Assembly: GCA_030374765.1 (NCBI GenBank)
Contig: JARGXX010000058.1
Span: forward strand, 1-41,610
Length of the DNA stretch: 41,610 bases
Reading direction: 5' to 3'
Source: Agarophyton chilense
Lineage: Eukaryota; Rhodophyta; Florideophyceae; Gracilariales; Gracilariaceae
Shown: positions 20,866 to 32,225 of the stretch, piece by piece
Numbering within the stretch: position 1 is the first letter of the stretch
Layout: each line of letters begins with the position of its first letter
Notes under the pieces: model-generated
The model's input: the letters and a program-made list of their open reading frames with translations, nothing else
Told to the model about the DNA's origin: nothing
Database searches by the model: none
Made by a program: the position numbers and the translations under genes

Positions 20866-21858
20866 GTGGCTGTGCCACTGAAAGTGGTAATCAAAGAAGA
20901 AAAAGTTTTCAAATCAATGCTTGATCACTTCGTAAAGAAGCCTTTCCTTCAACATCTGGCACAAGTGTTTGATCAGTATCCAATGTACACTTCGTACACC
21001 AAAGAAGAAGACAGCTTCCTCAAAACTTTTGAGCCAGTGTTTTGCCGGCTCGTTCCGCCCGGCTCCAACGTCATAAGTAGTCATACCCTATATAAGACCA
21101 AACATAATGATGACGGTTCCCTGAAACTTAAAGCCCGTAAAGCCCGTATCGCACTGCATGGCAATGAGGATGACATGAAACATGGGAATTGCTAAGACTG
21201 TGCAACTTGCCTTCCTACTGGTCTTCGCATCCTGGAATCAATAGCGTCACTTCGTGGCTTGACGCTACACGAGGGCGATGTAACAGCTTCTTTTCTACAA
21301 ACGGGAGAGGCGCAGAGGGATGTATACGTAAGGCCATCCAAAGAAGGTAGAATAAAGTCTACTCATGTTTGGCTAGATTTGGCTGCTGCCTATGGATTGG
21401 TGAAAGCCAACGTGAAGTGGCAGAATGCGTTTGACACCATGATGCGACAAATTTGCCTCTCACAGTCTGCAAATATACCGCAGCTCTTCTACCAGAAAGA
21501 GAATGAAAGAACGGTTCTGATAGTAGCCAAAATCATAGATGATCTCAAAGTGGCTGGCGAAGGAGACCGTGCAAAAATGTTTCTAGAAGCCTTCAATGAT
21601 AAGTTTAAGTTTGGCTTCATCAACAATGGCCCAGGAGAACTACTGTTCTTTGGAATTAACACCATCCAAAAATGTGATTTCACAATCGAGACAAACGCCG
21701 AAGACAAGCTGGAAGGTGTCATGAAATATCCCATCTCGCGCGCGACGAAAAGAGTCTGCAGAAAGTCTCAACAAGTTTTAGAAGTCCGCATTTGCATCAA
21801 TCAGCAGCTCATTGATCTGGATAGGGACTGCCGGTCCATCGCTGTGCTCATTCTATAG
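20866..21858 (+). pseudogene. Copia reverse transcriptase
   Basis: RVT_2-type reverse transcriptase. The first frame (20866-21195) ends at TAA and resumes in frame shortly after. Motifs: ARIALHGNEDDM (copia ARLVARG block), TLHEGDVTASFLQTGEAQRDVYVRP (the D-V-x-x-A-F-L/Y-x-G block with the first catalytic aspartate), PQLFYQKE, and KIIDDLKVAGEGDRAKMF. The usual copia YVDDI is replaced by IIDDL; both aspartates are kept. It ends with LLFFGINTIQ. The last 40 codons no longer look conserved. Confidence 0.8.
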
Positions 21859-21879
21859 CAGCTATCTTTAACAGAAAGC

Positions 21880-22130
21880 AACTGACATCTGCGTGAGGCA
21901 CTTGAATGAACAAATCAACACGGTCAGAAAGCTTAAGAAGCTAAACATCGTTATCGCTTTTCCAAGGCCAACTGACGAAGCTGACTACGAGCTCAGTATT
22001 GTCATATTCTCTGATGCATTTCGTATCGATGATGTTGGATAACTGGGAATTATAACTGGCCTATTGCAAATAGGCATTATTGTATCGTGTCGGTTCATCG
22101 ACAAAGTGGCTGAAGCCTAACCCGGAAATG
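21880..22130 (+). pseudogene. Copia RNase H, first part
   Basis: The frame continues RT with LNEQINTVRKLKKLNIVIAF, then SIVIFSDAFRIDDVG-stop-LGIITGLL: the first RNase H aspartate in FSDA and the glycine-rich strand after it. A stop replaces the usual glutamine. Homology ends near 22100-22130, so the E and second D residues are absent. Confidence 0.65.
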
Positions 22131-22437
22131 GTAATGATCAACACATCCTTCAACACTATTCACTGGTTGGATCGTGACCTTTGTGGCGGGGACACTGCCA
22201 CCGAGGCCCTGATCCGCTGTCGGAATAGTCTCGTCCGTACCATGCATGGTTTCCATTTCACTGAAGCCTTCTCTCAGACAACGGAGAATCGCTGCAAATG
22301 GTATGTTGTCCGTCCCGAATGGTGAGCGGGCTACGAGGTACTTCAATGGTTGTGCGTTTCAACTCCTCCAGTGCTGGCTGGCATACTTCGGCAGCCATTG
22401 CAACCGACACGAGGGGTGAAATCATACCATTTGGTCC

Positions 22438-23630
22438 TTGTCTCTCGCGGAGTGGGCCGTTCCTGTTGCCTTTTTAGCTGTTGAAGCTGTTCGAGACGGT
22501 ATCACCTGGGACAGCTGTTGCCCCGACCTTGCGGTTAACAAGTGTGGTTTCCCACCTGTTGGTCGTATCTTCCAGCTTCCTCGCTCTACAGTGGATCTTA
22601 TCAGACAGATTGGTGTGGATGAGATTATGTTTGGTACGGAATACACCGTTGCCCAGCTGGAGACCTACCTGGAGATGTCGCTGTCGCATTCGTAGAAGGA
22701 TGACCAATGCTGGGAGGTTTGGGACTTCGAGAAGCTAGCCATACCAGTGAAGCGAATCGGGTATTACCAGGCGAGAAACCGACTGGAGGATCCCCTCAGC
22801 CCTTTAACCATGAGATGGAGACTCCGGAAGGTATTACCCACGTCCCTACGACACCTGCACCTGCTTGTTTCGCTGGTCTTTCTTCTACTCGCGTTCCCCG
22901 TTCGGTTCCTGCTCCTTCTGCTGGGCCTGCGCAATCATTCATGGTGGATACTACCACAGCTAGCGATGGTGAGCCTGTTACGGCTCCTGCCATAAGTGGT
23001 GTGCTTATCAGGATTCAGAGCTTGTGTGCTCCTCGCCTCAACCATCCCGGTCTGCGCTCCCTGCAGGATGCTCTCACGCTCCTGGAGCAGCGCTTTCCTC
23101 TTCCCGCGAGCTATATTGCCGCTATGAACAAGGCGGTTGCCTTCCGTAATCGCTTTCAGGCCGAGATATACCAGGCGGTCACGCATGACGTCTCGGAGCT
23201 CAGCACCATTGTGGAGCAAGCAGACAATTCGAGCGATCCCCTCATCGGAACCAATCTTGGTCCTTTATGGGCTTCTGCCAGCAACTACCCTGCGGGTAAC
23301 GTGCTGATGCCGGTACCTGGCTCTTCTAGTGAGACTCGGTCTACCAATACGATGTTTTCGAGTCCATCCATTCGAACCGTAACGGTTTTTTCAATCGCTC
23401 TGATTGCCCAATATGGTCCTGTAGACTTGGGGAATGGCTTCGACTTGATGTCAGCATCAAATACGAATATCGTCTTTTTCTTCGGGTGGTGTCGATCGCG
23501 ACCCACAGGAAGGTATATCAATGAAGGCATAGTCACCAGTTCCCACCTTGATAATCTTCTTCACTCCTTGGTCGTAGTAAGCTTTATACCGTTTTTGGGC
23601 TACTTTCAACTTGAAACTGGCTTCCTTTAA
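22438..23630 (+). CDS. Accessory antisense ORF1 of family C
   Basis: Protein of unknown function on the strand opposite to gag-pol, homologous in order and spacing to the antisense ORFs of A2 and A3. 22438-22697 reads RIFQLPRSTVDLIRQIGVDE and then FGTEYTVAQLETYLEM, matching PLPDIMIRF/NIVRGTQF in A2. A stop at 22693-22695 and a frame change lead to 22707-23630, 307 codons without a break: TP-rich middle, then helical SLQDALTLLEQRFPL, SYIAAMNKAVAFRNRFQAEI, and VLMPVPG where the A-type protein ends (VIPVPPQ-stop). Here the stop is missing and the frame runs on for about 100 codons through the antisense of integrase. The true product may end near 23320. A start codon is not obvious. Confidence 0.55.
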
Positions 23631-24470
23631 CGTTGTTCTGAGCTTGTTGAGTATAACTTTTTTGACCTGAGCGGAGATAATTGTACCAGCTGCTTGGTAG
23701 TTCTCAGGTCTTGGTTGAAGGACAATACTATGAGGTGAACGTGAGAGAACCAAATTGTAGGTAGATCGATGTACCTGAAGGTTGTCCGCATAGGAATAGG
23801 GGCTGCAAATAATCAGCCCGTCCAGTTTGGTGTTCTTCTACATAGTGTCGTAGTCTGGCCACGAGGGTTTTGTTGAAGCGTTCTACTTGGGCGTTCGTCT
23901 GCTGATGGTACGACGTAGTGAAGTAATGATTCAACCCAAGCATGGTACATACTGCTTCAGAGAACGTAGATGCTAAGTTCGAAACATTGTCGGTTAGTAG
24001 GTACATTGGGGCACCGCGCGGGTTTACTCAGTTATCCAGTAAAGCTCTTGCCAAGACCGTCGAGGGTGTGCCCTTCAGGGGTTTGGGCCTTGTGAGTTTG
24101 GAAAACCAATCGGTGGTGATCACCACGAATCAGCAAGTCTCTGAGGTTTTCGGTAGTGGGCCCAGGATGTCGACAGCTACAAATTCCAAAATCTCAGCCG
24201 CGGGGAAAAGCTTCAGGTACTTCCTGCGCCTTCGTAAATCACCTCCGATCTCTACACAAAAAGCGCAGCCAGCCACATAGATGTAAATATCGTGGGCCAT
24301 GTGGGGCCAGTAGATGTGTTTCTTCAAAGTATAATATAACCATGTTGCTCCTTAATAACGTGCCAATCTTGGGTAATGCCCAAAATACAATACCTTCAGG
24401 CGTAGAGACTCTGGTATCAACTTCTGTAATGCTCCATTCAAAAACAACGACGTAATAGGTAACCTTCATG
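23287..24470 (-). pseudogene. Integrase of family C
   Basis: DDE integrase. Zinc-binding domain: KHIYWPHMAHDIYIYVAGCAFC (24327 leftwards), the WPxM and C-x2-C part of HHCC. Core: FVAVDILGPLP with the first aspartate; after a TGA at 24130-24132, VVITTDWFSKLTRPKPL; then YLLTDNVSNLASTF with the second aspartate and NAQVERFNKTLVARLRHYVE with the glutamate. Stops at 24130 and near 24028 and a frameshift near 23740 break it. C-terminal part (23753-23457): KVAQKRYKAYYDQGVKKI, then the GPY/F module (KSTGPYWAIRAIEKTVTV, LVDRVSLEEPG) ending at TAG 23285-23287. No chromodomain. Confidence 0.8.
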
Positions 24471-24588
24471 GTCTATGTCTAACTGAGATCCTTTGATACC
24501 AATTTGGTTGTTCAATGTTTTGTAGTAGGTGTCCGTAGTTTGCGCTCGCAATAGTTCCAATCGGGGTTATGGGAGTGTCCTCCGCTTC

Positions 24589-25110
24589 TTAGGTGGCTCC
24601 TACCATTTCAGGGGATTCCTCCCTCCATCCTTCTTCATCATCCCATAGTCCATTTGCTTCGTCCTTATCATATGGTTGTGCCAGCTGAATCGTGAAGCAT
24701 GGTATATCATCTTCTACCAATTCGGTGCGCAGTCCATCCGTATTTAATCTGGAAATCGCTTCAGCGATGTTATTTTTTATACCAAAACGGTATTGGACTT
24801 CATAGTCCAAATTTGAGAGTCGGAGTCTCCATCGAGCTAACCGTCTGGAAGCTCCCGTTGAACCAACTATCCACCGTAAGGCTTCGTGATCAGTTCGTAC
24901 AGTAGAACGGGCACCATATCGGTAGGGTTGCAGCATAAAAATGCTCCATAACAAATCGAGGCATTCCTTTTCCCTGATGGAGTAGTTTTGTTCCGTCGCT
25001 GTGAGCTCTCGGATCCAAAAACCAATTGGTGCTCTTTATTGATCGTCCTGCTCCTGCATTAGACAGCAACCAATCTGGGCGTCCGAGGCATCAGTATCCA
25101 ATATGTAGGG
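24589..25110 (-). pseudogene. RNase H of family C
   Basis: YILDTDASDAQIGCCLMQEQ with the first catalytic aspartate, a TAA shortly after (near 25038), then FWIRELTATEQNYSIREKEC with the glutamate and VRTDHEALRWIVGS with the third acidic residue, followed by ASRRLARWRLRLSNLDYEVQ and GIKNNIAEAISRL, which closes the domain before integrase. This is the RT_RNaseH_2 arrangement of gypsy elements. Only one clear stop in this part. Confidence 0.8.
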
Positions 25111-25249
25111 CTTTCCCGCTTCGGAAATGCCAATATAGGAGGTGAAACCAGCGCCGCTTTCAAGAGATGGAAGGCGTCCAGCTCGTCGTATTCTAGATAA
25201 ACGAACCTTTTTGGTTGTTCTTTTTGGAGTCGTCAGTTCAGAGGGGCTA

Positions 25250-26179
25250 CTATCTTTGCAAAGCCTTTGACAAACTGCGCGAGACGTTGCAGAAACCTGT
25301 GAAGGAGCGTATTTCCGTATGGTTTGAAGGGATATTCGCTTCTTGTACTACTCGGAGATTTCGTTTGGCTACTTGGAGTTTTTTTGGGTTGATTGTGTAC
25401 TTGAGATACTCCACCTTCTGATCAAATAACATGCACTTCCTTAAAGTCAGAGTTACTCTAGCTCTTCTCATGAGATCCAGTACTGTACGAACGTTCTCGT
25501 GGTGCTCTTTCATGGTTTAGAGTAGATCACCACGTCGTCTATATACGCCAATGCGGTTTTCCACATTAAATTCGACAGTATAATGTCAAGAGCCCATTGG
25601 AAGGTTGCTGGCGCATTGCATAGGCCAAAATTCATTCCCCGGAATCGGTAGAGACCAGCGTGACAGGTGAACGCGGTCTTACCTCTTTCTTTCTCAGGTA
25701 TTTCTATTTGCCAATAACCACAGTTGGCATCCAGTGTTGTGAATTTATTTGCATCTCCTAGGGAACCAAGGCATTCATCCAATCCTGTTATCGCGTAAGA
25801 GTCTCTTACCGTAACGGAATTCAACTTTTGATAGTCGATACAGAACCGCATTTGGATTTCTCCTCGATTTTGCACAAGCACCATGGGACTTGCCCATTCT
25901 GCATTTGGGGGGTTCAATCACACCTTCAAGGATCATTCTCTGCACCTCCTGTTCTTTTACCTCACTGACGTTTCGACTGGCCTGGTATGGTTGTTGATCA
26001 ATGGACTTGGCGCCTGGCGCCAAGTCTGGGCGGCGCTGGGTTGCTTCTCTCATACCCAGCCGTTTGGACCACATGGTTTCGAACAAGTCTATTGGAGATA
26101 GTATCCTTTTTCTGTTTCTTTCACACCTAAGGCCCATGGTTACTTCCTCTCTCCAGTTCTTCATTTCATCCAATTCCAT
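25250..26179 (-). pseudogene. Reverse transcriptase of family C
   Basis: Gypsy RVT_1. The N-terminal part (26179-25900) reads VKEQEVQRMILEGVIEPP. After a frameshift near 25900 it continues (25917-25510) WASPMVLVQNRGEIQMRFCI, DYQKLNSVTVRDSYAI, FTTLDANCGYWQIEI with the first aspartate, GMNFGLCNAPATFQ, and YIDDVVIYSK with the catalytic pair intact. A stop and frame change at 25510-25513 lead to the thumb (25513-25250, EHHENVRTVLDLMRRARVTL, LRKCMLFDQKVEYL). Palm motifs are the best preserved of any RT in the window. Confidence 0.85.
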
Positions 26180-26473
26180 GTCGGTGTCGGTCTTCTCTCT
26201 GTTTTCGGCGTTTTCCTTTACCCTCTGGTTTTCATTCTCCCTGGCCTCCTCCTCCTTATCGTTTACGTCTACGTGAGATCATGTTAGTTACATTGTGAAG
26301 ATGTGACCTAGCCCCGGGAGCGCTAAGCCGATATCGGTATTTTTGGTCGGCTTTACCATGTGGTTGCTGAACTTACTTGGGTATACCTTGAACTGTTTGT
26401 TCGGTATGTTCTCGACAATTCTATTTGCCATTAAGGTCTTGTGATTATCCACCAACTTGGCATGGTTCTGAAT

Positions 26474-26964
26474 TCATATCATACCTGGTCGCAAGGATGT
26501 GACTTGTACGACAATTTGGTGGGAAGGTTGAATGCATACCTTACGGGCTACCCGGACCTTATTGGATATTGTACCCGCTGGTTGGTTTGCACCCTCGCGC
26601 TTGGTGTTCTGTTTCTGGGGTTCTCTGCGCTTACCAATAATGGCAATGCGTGGTCCATTGTTGAAAAGTACCGTATGGGATCCGGAAAAAATACCCCGGA
26701 AATGGCGGTCGATAAACGTTGCCCCCAGGATACAGTCTGTTTCCAGTTGGTTGATCACAATAAAGCGGACTCTTACCTTCCGTTTTTTACTATGACCATA
26801 AGGGTAAGATAACCACTGAGTAAAAGAGGTCTATTGTCAGCATCCAAGAGTGGGCTCTGCAATGTGCAAGGCTTTATACTGTCCAACAACCTTGGTGGTA
26901 ATGGTCTCGCATTCACCAGATTGGGTCCCGCTCCTGTATCCAGCACGGTTACAAATACAACCAA
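26474..26964 (-). pseudogene. Retropepsin of family C
   Basis: VTVLDTGAGPNLVNA carries the intact active-site DTGA; the frame stops at 26773. The next piece (26758-26474) has DCILGATFIDRHF, the hydrophobic-G second motif of gypsy proteases, followed by a basic linker. The DTGAGPNLV string is shared with both A elements, so the two families have a common origin even though RT differs strongly. Confidence 0.75.
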
Positions 26965-27071
26965 ATGCCTAGTAGTAAAGCCGAGGGTGGTGTTTACCTT
27001 ATAGTTACTATGTTTGAGGGAGCATATGATAGTGCTTCCACAGAAGAAATTAAGGCGGGTGCAGCTCTTTC

Positions 27072-28147
27072 TTATGCCGTACTTGTGGCTTTCATGGTGC
27101 TCGATATCTTCGTCTTTTTTTCAAGAAGGTGATTTTTATCAACATCTTCAACCGCGTTAGGTATTGAAAGCTTATCACTGACATTCTTGGTGATAGGAAT
27201 AGGTGTAATGGGACTCTTTCCACAATTGTTCGGATGTTTTTCATAGCTTGGTTCATCACAACAGTTGTCCCCCATTTCTTAATGTTCTATATATAACGTC
27301 TGCAATTCTCTTCGGCATTGAAATTTTTTCCCACGAAAGACTGTAAGCTTAAATCAAGTAGTAAATTATTTGGAAACACTGAAACAAGAACAAGTGGGTT
27401 TCATCATTTACTACTTTTTTCTTATTATTGAGAACCATGTAAATGAGATCCATGGTCACGACTCACCGACTATCAACGTTTTATATCATATCAAATGCAG
27501 TATTCTGAGCTGCTGTGATAGCCTTTTCAGTTAGTAGTGATTCAGAATCATTGACCGAACCCTGTGATGGACTTTGGTCATCTCCATTGGCGTCTATGTT
27601 CATGCGTTGTATTTCCTTGTTGCTTATTCTGCTCTACTTAGAATTTAATTGTTCGATGAATGTTCTTCTTAGTTTATTTATCTTTAGCCTGAACGGATTC
27701 GGAGGCAGCAGAGTAAGCGTAGTGTGGAATTTTCCTTTTCCGTTTTGTGCATTATCACTTTCTTTTGTTCATGATCCAAGCACGTCCTTTTTCAGGATTA
27801 TTTGTTTACTGATTCTTCTTTTCAATTCCTTCAGAAGTTCGCTGAATTGGTCCACTGCAACAAAACTCATAGATTCTAGGAGACGATGTACTTGGTTGGA
27901 AGAATAATTGTTATCGTATCATTTCAATATTCTTAACTTCTTGTTCTGTACATATGTTGAGGATAACATAGACGTCTGTTTCGCTATAAACCAGAACATT
28001 TACAATCATTCGACGTCTATTGGTATAGACCCATATTAGTAACTTCGCACATGTTTCGCACATAACAGACATCATCCATTGAATAGAAGTCAGGACTGGT
28101 TCTTCAATACATATCGAAGAGCAATTCGATTTTACCGTTTTTTTCAA
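27072..28147 (-). pseudogene. Probable Gag remnant of family C
   Basis: Not recognised by motif; placed by position just upstream of the protease. The minus strand shows coding-like charged stretches in several frames: 28147-27911 (CETCAKLL and onwards), 27907-27497 (LLESMSFVAVDQFSELLKEL, with stops near 27799 and 27644, then RRTFIEQLNSK) and 27275-27072. On the plus strand the same bases give a leucine/phenylalanine-rich frame (27515-27907), which is the expected shadow of a lysine/glutamate-rich minus-strand protein. Confidence 0.35.
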
Positions 28148-28159
28148 GACGTCTTTCTA

Positions 28160-29308
28160 CTTAAGCATGCTGAAAACCTACTCATTTTTTGCAAACGCAC
28201 ACTTCACTATTTGCCGAAAAGGCAATTACAATGATTATGTTTTCTGACATCGGTACCGTACTTAAGGCTACCTATTCCCTCGATCTTTGCTTTTTACATC
28301 TTTTTACCAGTAATGGATCAAATGGGGGGACTGGCGTGTAAAATCTAGCAGCATCCAGCTTTCGTATGAAGTAAAAGCTACAGATTAGCTCAGAACAAGC
28401 AACGGAGCCGGTACTGCTTCCTTTTGCCAAACCAAGCGCAGAAAAGTACACATTCCAGGTTCGTGATATGTACACGACGAGCTGCAATATGTTTAGATGG
28501 TTTTATATTAATTTTTTTAAAAATTTCAATGAATAGCTTGGGTACGCGTAAACGAGTTCTTCGGAGATCTCTGGACGGCCCTCCGAACACAGAATAGGGT
28601 CCAAATATGGCCGAGACGGAGACAAAATAAGAGCGTTTAGGTCTAAGACCCGTGGGAACGTAAAACTAATAAAGTTGTGAAAATCTTCTTGTTCAGAAAC
28701 AGTCCAAAACACGGCCGAAACACGGCCGAAACACGGCCGTCCAGCTCAACAAGACACGCCCATCATCGATAGTCATGTTTTCTCACAGATTATCGCCGTG
28801 AACGCCCATATTTCGTCCACCTCTCGGCCATATTTGGGCCATATTCGTTGTTTTTAGGGAGTGATGGGCCACATGCAAATACGAATTACACGATAGCGGC
28901 AACTAAGAAGCGACCTGCCTCGCATGCGTGCCTCTCAACCCGTTCTGCACCTTTTAGAGTCAACGTCTACTTTTGTCTTGGAATATAGGAGAAGGAGATT
29001 TTTTCTTGAATTACACAAAGAAACGATTTATAGAATTGGAAGCTTCCTTGTATCTGATTTGTTTGAAGAGGTATCGTCTTGGGTCCGCAACGATGCGAAA
29101 GAATTCCCCCATCAACTGGGTTCTATGTTAATATATATGTAAACAACACCGTTAGTTTGTTCGTGAATGGCTCTAAGAATTAATCTTGGAAGTAACCGCC
29201 ACATTTTTTGAATATTCCAGGTGTCTTCGATCTCTAGGTATTAAAGAGATATCTGGATTTGTCCTCGCCTTAACTGATCCGTCAGGTGTGAACTTACCGA
29301 GAGATTTT
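28160..29308. other. Gap left of element A2
   Basis: No recognisable gene. There is a short tandem repeat at 28707-28739. Small ORFs (for example plus 28924-29142) lack domains. Bases 29304-29308 (ATTTT) are the left flank of the A2 5' LTR. Confidence 0.35.
28707..28739. repeat. Three perfect copies of an 11-bp repeat
   Basis: Unit AAACACGGCCG, three identical copies in a row. CGGCC-type words also occur just outside (28570-28620). Too short to interpret beyond slippage. Confidence 0.85.
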
Positions 29309-29754
29309 TGTAAAGGAACAACGATTGAGGTGGTGTCTTGTAAGCCGCCAGGGCCTGAGGAATCTTACAGATGCCACGTGGACTGGTCGACATCATCTGG
29401 ACAAATTTAGATAATTATTTTATTTTATTCAGTGTGGTAAAATAGCTTTACAGGTCAAGGGAGATCCCAGCGCCTTGTCATTGTTTTTTACTTGGCTCGA
29501 GGGGCGCTACTCCTTTAAAATCAGGGAGGCAGCGTCAGGATACTAAATCCCACTCTTTGGTACAATTGTTCCATCAAATGGTCTTCAAGCCATCGTTTCC
29601 GTAGCTCCGACCTGTAGGACTACGCAGTAAACGCCAGCCCATTGCACCAAGTACTCGGGGAGTGCCACCGTCAAGGATACGGACCTTAGGACCCGCTCTA
29701 CCACGCTACCTCAGGTTAAGACTAGTACGCTGACACACCAGTCATTGCGTTACA
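29309..29754 (+). repeat. LTR-A, 5' copy of element A2
   Basis: 446 bp, starts TGTAAAGGAACAACG and ends GCGTTACA (TGTAA...TTACA inverted ends). An AT-rich stretch at 29406-29432 could hold the core promoter. The most conserved block against the other two copies is 29662-29716, which has tRNA-like character in antisense (see findings). Confidence 0.85.
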
Positions 29755-29757
29755 TTT

Positions 29758-29769
29758 TGGTCTCCCGAC
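29758..29769 (+). other. Primer-binding site of A2
   Basis: TGGTCTCCCGAC begins three bases after the LTR end. The leading TGG pairs with the CCA end of a tRNA, the rest with its acceptor stem (...TCGGGAGACCA). The same site follows LTR-A at 40874. The tRNA species was not determined. Confidence 0.65.
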
Positions 29770-29957
29770 TTATAATACCATAGGTATAATTGAGCTGACC
29801 ATTGGAAAGAAGAATTATGCGGATTCTAGACTTCGGTTTAATTCCCCAACGGACCACAAGTACAGAAGCAACCGCCATCATGGATGCAGGAAACACACCC
29901 AACTGACCAGACTATAGGAATTCTACCGCAGAACAGGTTGCGACTGCAACGCTGACG

Positions 29958-32010
29958 ATGTCGCCCGGCCCTCAGGTTGATGCCGTGAGCGACCGCAGGA
30001 GCACGAGAAGCCAACCGCAAGAAGTACTGACCCCCATGGCTAACCCTGAAAGGATTCGCCGGGAACCCACGGTGGCAGGGCGTTTACGAGAAAGCCTCAC
30101 CAGGGCCACCTCTAGGCCAGGGACACCCCAAGGAGAAACCCACCAGACCGAAGGAATTAGACAGAACATGCCCGCATGGCTTTCCGACCTTCTCTGGCCC
30201 CGTCTCCGTGAGCTCTGCTCAGACCATGTGGATTCCATTGTGGACATGCGACCCGTTACGGCGATCGCTGACCATACGGATTACCTCATTACGCGAATAA
30301 TCCCTAAGGTAACGGAGTCTGAATTATTCATAGACTCCTTCCTACAGGCCGTTCAAGGAGCAGTCACTAGCCAGCCAGGCAATGCGTTCCCGAGGACCAC
30401 TCCAAAAGTCAAGCATCCGGTTTCCATATGGCAATCCTCTACCGAACCCCCAGGAGTGGCGGTATTACCCGCCCCTCGCCGGGAACACCATAAAGAATAT
30501 CCAATGGAAAGACAATCTAGGAGCAGAAGAGAAGCTCTGCGTCTAAAAGAGATTCCGATTGATCGACCCAAAGGACAATATGAGAGACAGCGACCTCAGG
30601 GCTCCATTAGATCTGATATAGAGATCGATCCTTTTGGTCCCCATTCCGCTGGAGAGGAACGAAGTAACCACAGGAGAAAATAGAACAGAAAGAGTAGAAA
30701 AAGAGACCATTCGGGCACCAGTTATTCCGCTTGGGACTAAATCGAAAAGACCGACTCGGAAGAGGATGAGGCTGCCGTTCGAGGCCTCCAACCCCTGACA
30801 ACATCCAACGAACTTTTTCTTATCGTTCTAGACTACCGGAATTCCCGATTGGCCGACCAGCCTGCAAAAAATTCTGTTTTTGTGGCTCGAAGAGTCGCCA
30901 AATGGGCCAAACGGATGCAACAAACCATTACGGACAAGTTCTCGGGTTCCGATCCCATTGCTGTCCTTAGGTTTCTTAGTATTTTCCGTACCGCCTGTGA
31001 TCAGCACGGTGTCCACGAGGGCGCCGCTCTGTACCTTTTCCAATTCTTCTCCACAGGGACAGGCGCATGACGGAGTGGTTTCGAAGATATCTGGTACAAC
31101 TGACCTCTTGGATGCTCAAGACCGTGAGCTCCTCAGGTCATACCCTCAGGTTGTTCATTACCTCTTGGGAACCTATGCCACAGATGACGTTATAATGGAT
31201 GCCTACCAGGAATTAATATCTTTTAGGCAGAGCTCCAACATGACCGAATCGGCTTTCGCAAACCACCTATGGAAGAAAGCTTACCGATGTGGAAACGTAT
31301 TCTCCGAAAAACGGCTCAAACGTCTTTTCATCATGGGATTACTACCTGCCGTTAGGACACATTTCCGTAATTACCACACGGAAAACCCACATTACTCCTT
31401 CCAACGACTCGTAACCTACGCCGAAGGATACGGAAAACCATACAGGACTTCCAGGCGCAATGCTGACATATCCAGAGGACACGCAACTCCATTGCGTAAA
31501 CCAAACCAAGCCCATTTGGCTAGCTCCACGGAATCGGACATGGATTCATCACTCCATTATGCCGACTAGGAAGATATCCGCGCGGTTCATTTCAGTGCCC
31601 CTCCGTCTGGCCCCCCATCATATACTTCCCAGGGAATTACAGCAACCATTGGACCACCCACACCCGAGTAAACCCCCCTTCTACTCCGCAATGAGGTTTT
31701 TGGTCGCTGACCAAGGGCTTGCTTCCGCTGCCTTTCCATGGTCCAACACTGTGAATGCACGAGGGGTCTGCCTGAGGATGCTCGCAAACACCTTCTAGTC
31801 CTAAGGGAAGAGAATTACAAGGTGCAAAGATCCGAGGGAATATTCAACAGGGCACATCAACGAACCACAGGGACCCCTCCACGTTCTTCCACGCTTCCGG
31901 ACACTCCAATCAAAGCCACACAGGTCCACGCCATTATAGATCCTACGGACGACCTCAAAAAGGAATTTTATCCTCAGGAAGAAACGGAAACACCACCGAA
32001 AAACCCTTAG
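29958..32010 (+). pseudogene. Gag of element A2
   Basis: Starts with ATG 29958 (MSPGPQVDAVSDRR). Open to TAG 30681-30683, then further in frame with stops to 31070. A frameshift near 31050 moves to the frame 30880-31569, which carries the capsid-like block (WKKAYRCGNVFSEKRLKRLF, THFRNYHTENPHYSFQRLV). The C-terminal piece (31738-32010) has RSEGIFNRAHQRTTG and FYPQEETETPPKNP. Compared with A1 it lacks the 74-bp duplication, so A2 shows the ancestral state there. No zinc knuckle seen. Confidence 0.7.
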
Positions 32011-32225
32011 AGGGTCGACGCGAGGCAAATCTTCCCTTTTTAAGCCCCTGCCTCAACCAATTGGACAGTCATGAGCCAAAGAGCTCTTAAACCCCCAATA
32101 CCAACCACCCAGCATGGAGAACTCAGGTTGAACCACAATTTGAACACAGTAACGACCCTGTCTGTATCTTCAGGAAAGAGAACTGAAAAGCTCGAGTAAC
32201 CGTGGGACTTCGTTCCAACAACTCT

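Larger units (their letters stand above)
18160..22130 (+). mobile_element. Ty1/copia retrotransposon, decayed and lacking its 3' end
   Basis: Domains in copia order on the plus strand: Gag (18241-18930), protease (19019-19453), integrase (about 19640-20400), a linker with a Tudor/Agenet-like domain (20416-20865), RT (20866-21858) and the beginning of RNase H (about 21890-22120). Integrase before RT is diagnostic for copia. Stops and frameshifts are spread over all parts. The element ends inside RNase H, where sequence of the family C gypsy element begins near 22130, so the 3' LTR is gone. Confidence 0.85.
22140..28147 (-). mobile_element. Ty3/gypsy element of family C with antisense accessory ORF
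   Basis: Minus-strand order from the right: probable Gag remnants (28147-27072), protease (26964-26474), RT (26179-25250), RNase H (25110-24589), integrase (24470-23287), then an accessory ORF on the opposite strand (22438-23630). Sequence is clearly gypsy but far from the A elements. No chromodomain follows the GPY/F module. LTRs were not found; the left side abuts the cut copia element. Stops and frameshifts in most domains. Confidence 0.8.

Noticed and set aside
27515..27907. Plus-strand leucine/phenylalanine-rich ORF as a membrane protein
   Set aside because: It starts with GTG and mirrors a charged minus-strand frame with protein-like sequence, so it is probably a shadow.
28707..28739. 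CRISPR-like array
   Set aside because: Only three contiguous 11-bp units without spacers, in a eukaryotic sequence.
29662..29716. A real tRNA gene in LTR-A
   Set aside because: A- and B-box-like words are too close and no anticodon arm or acceptor stem can be drawn.
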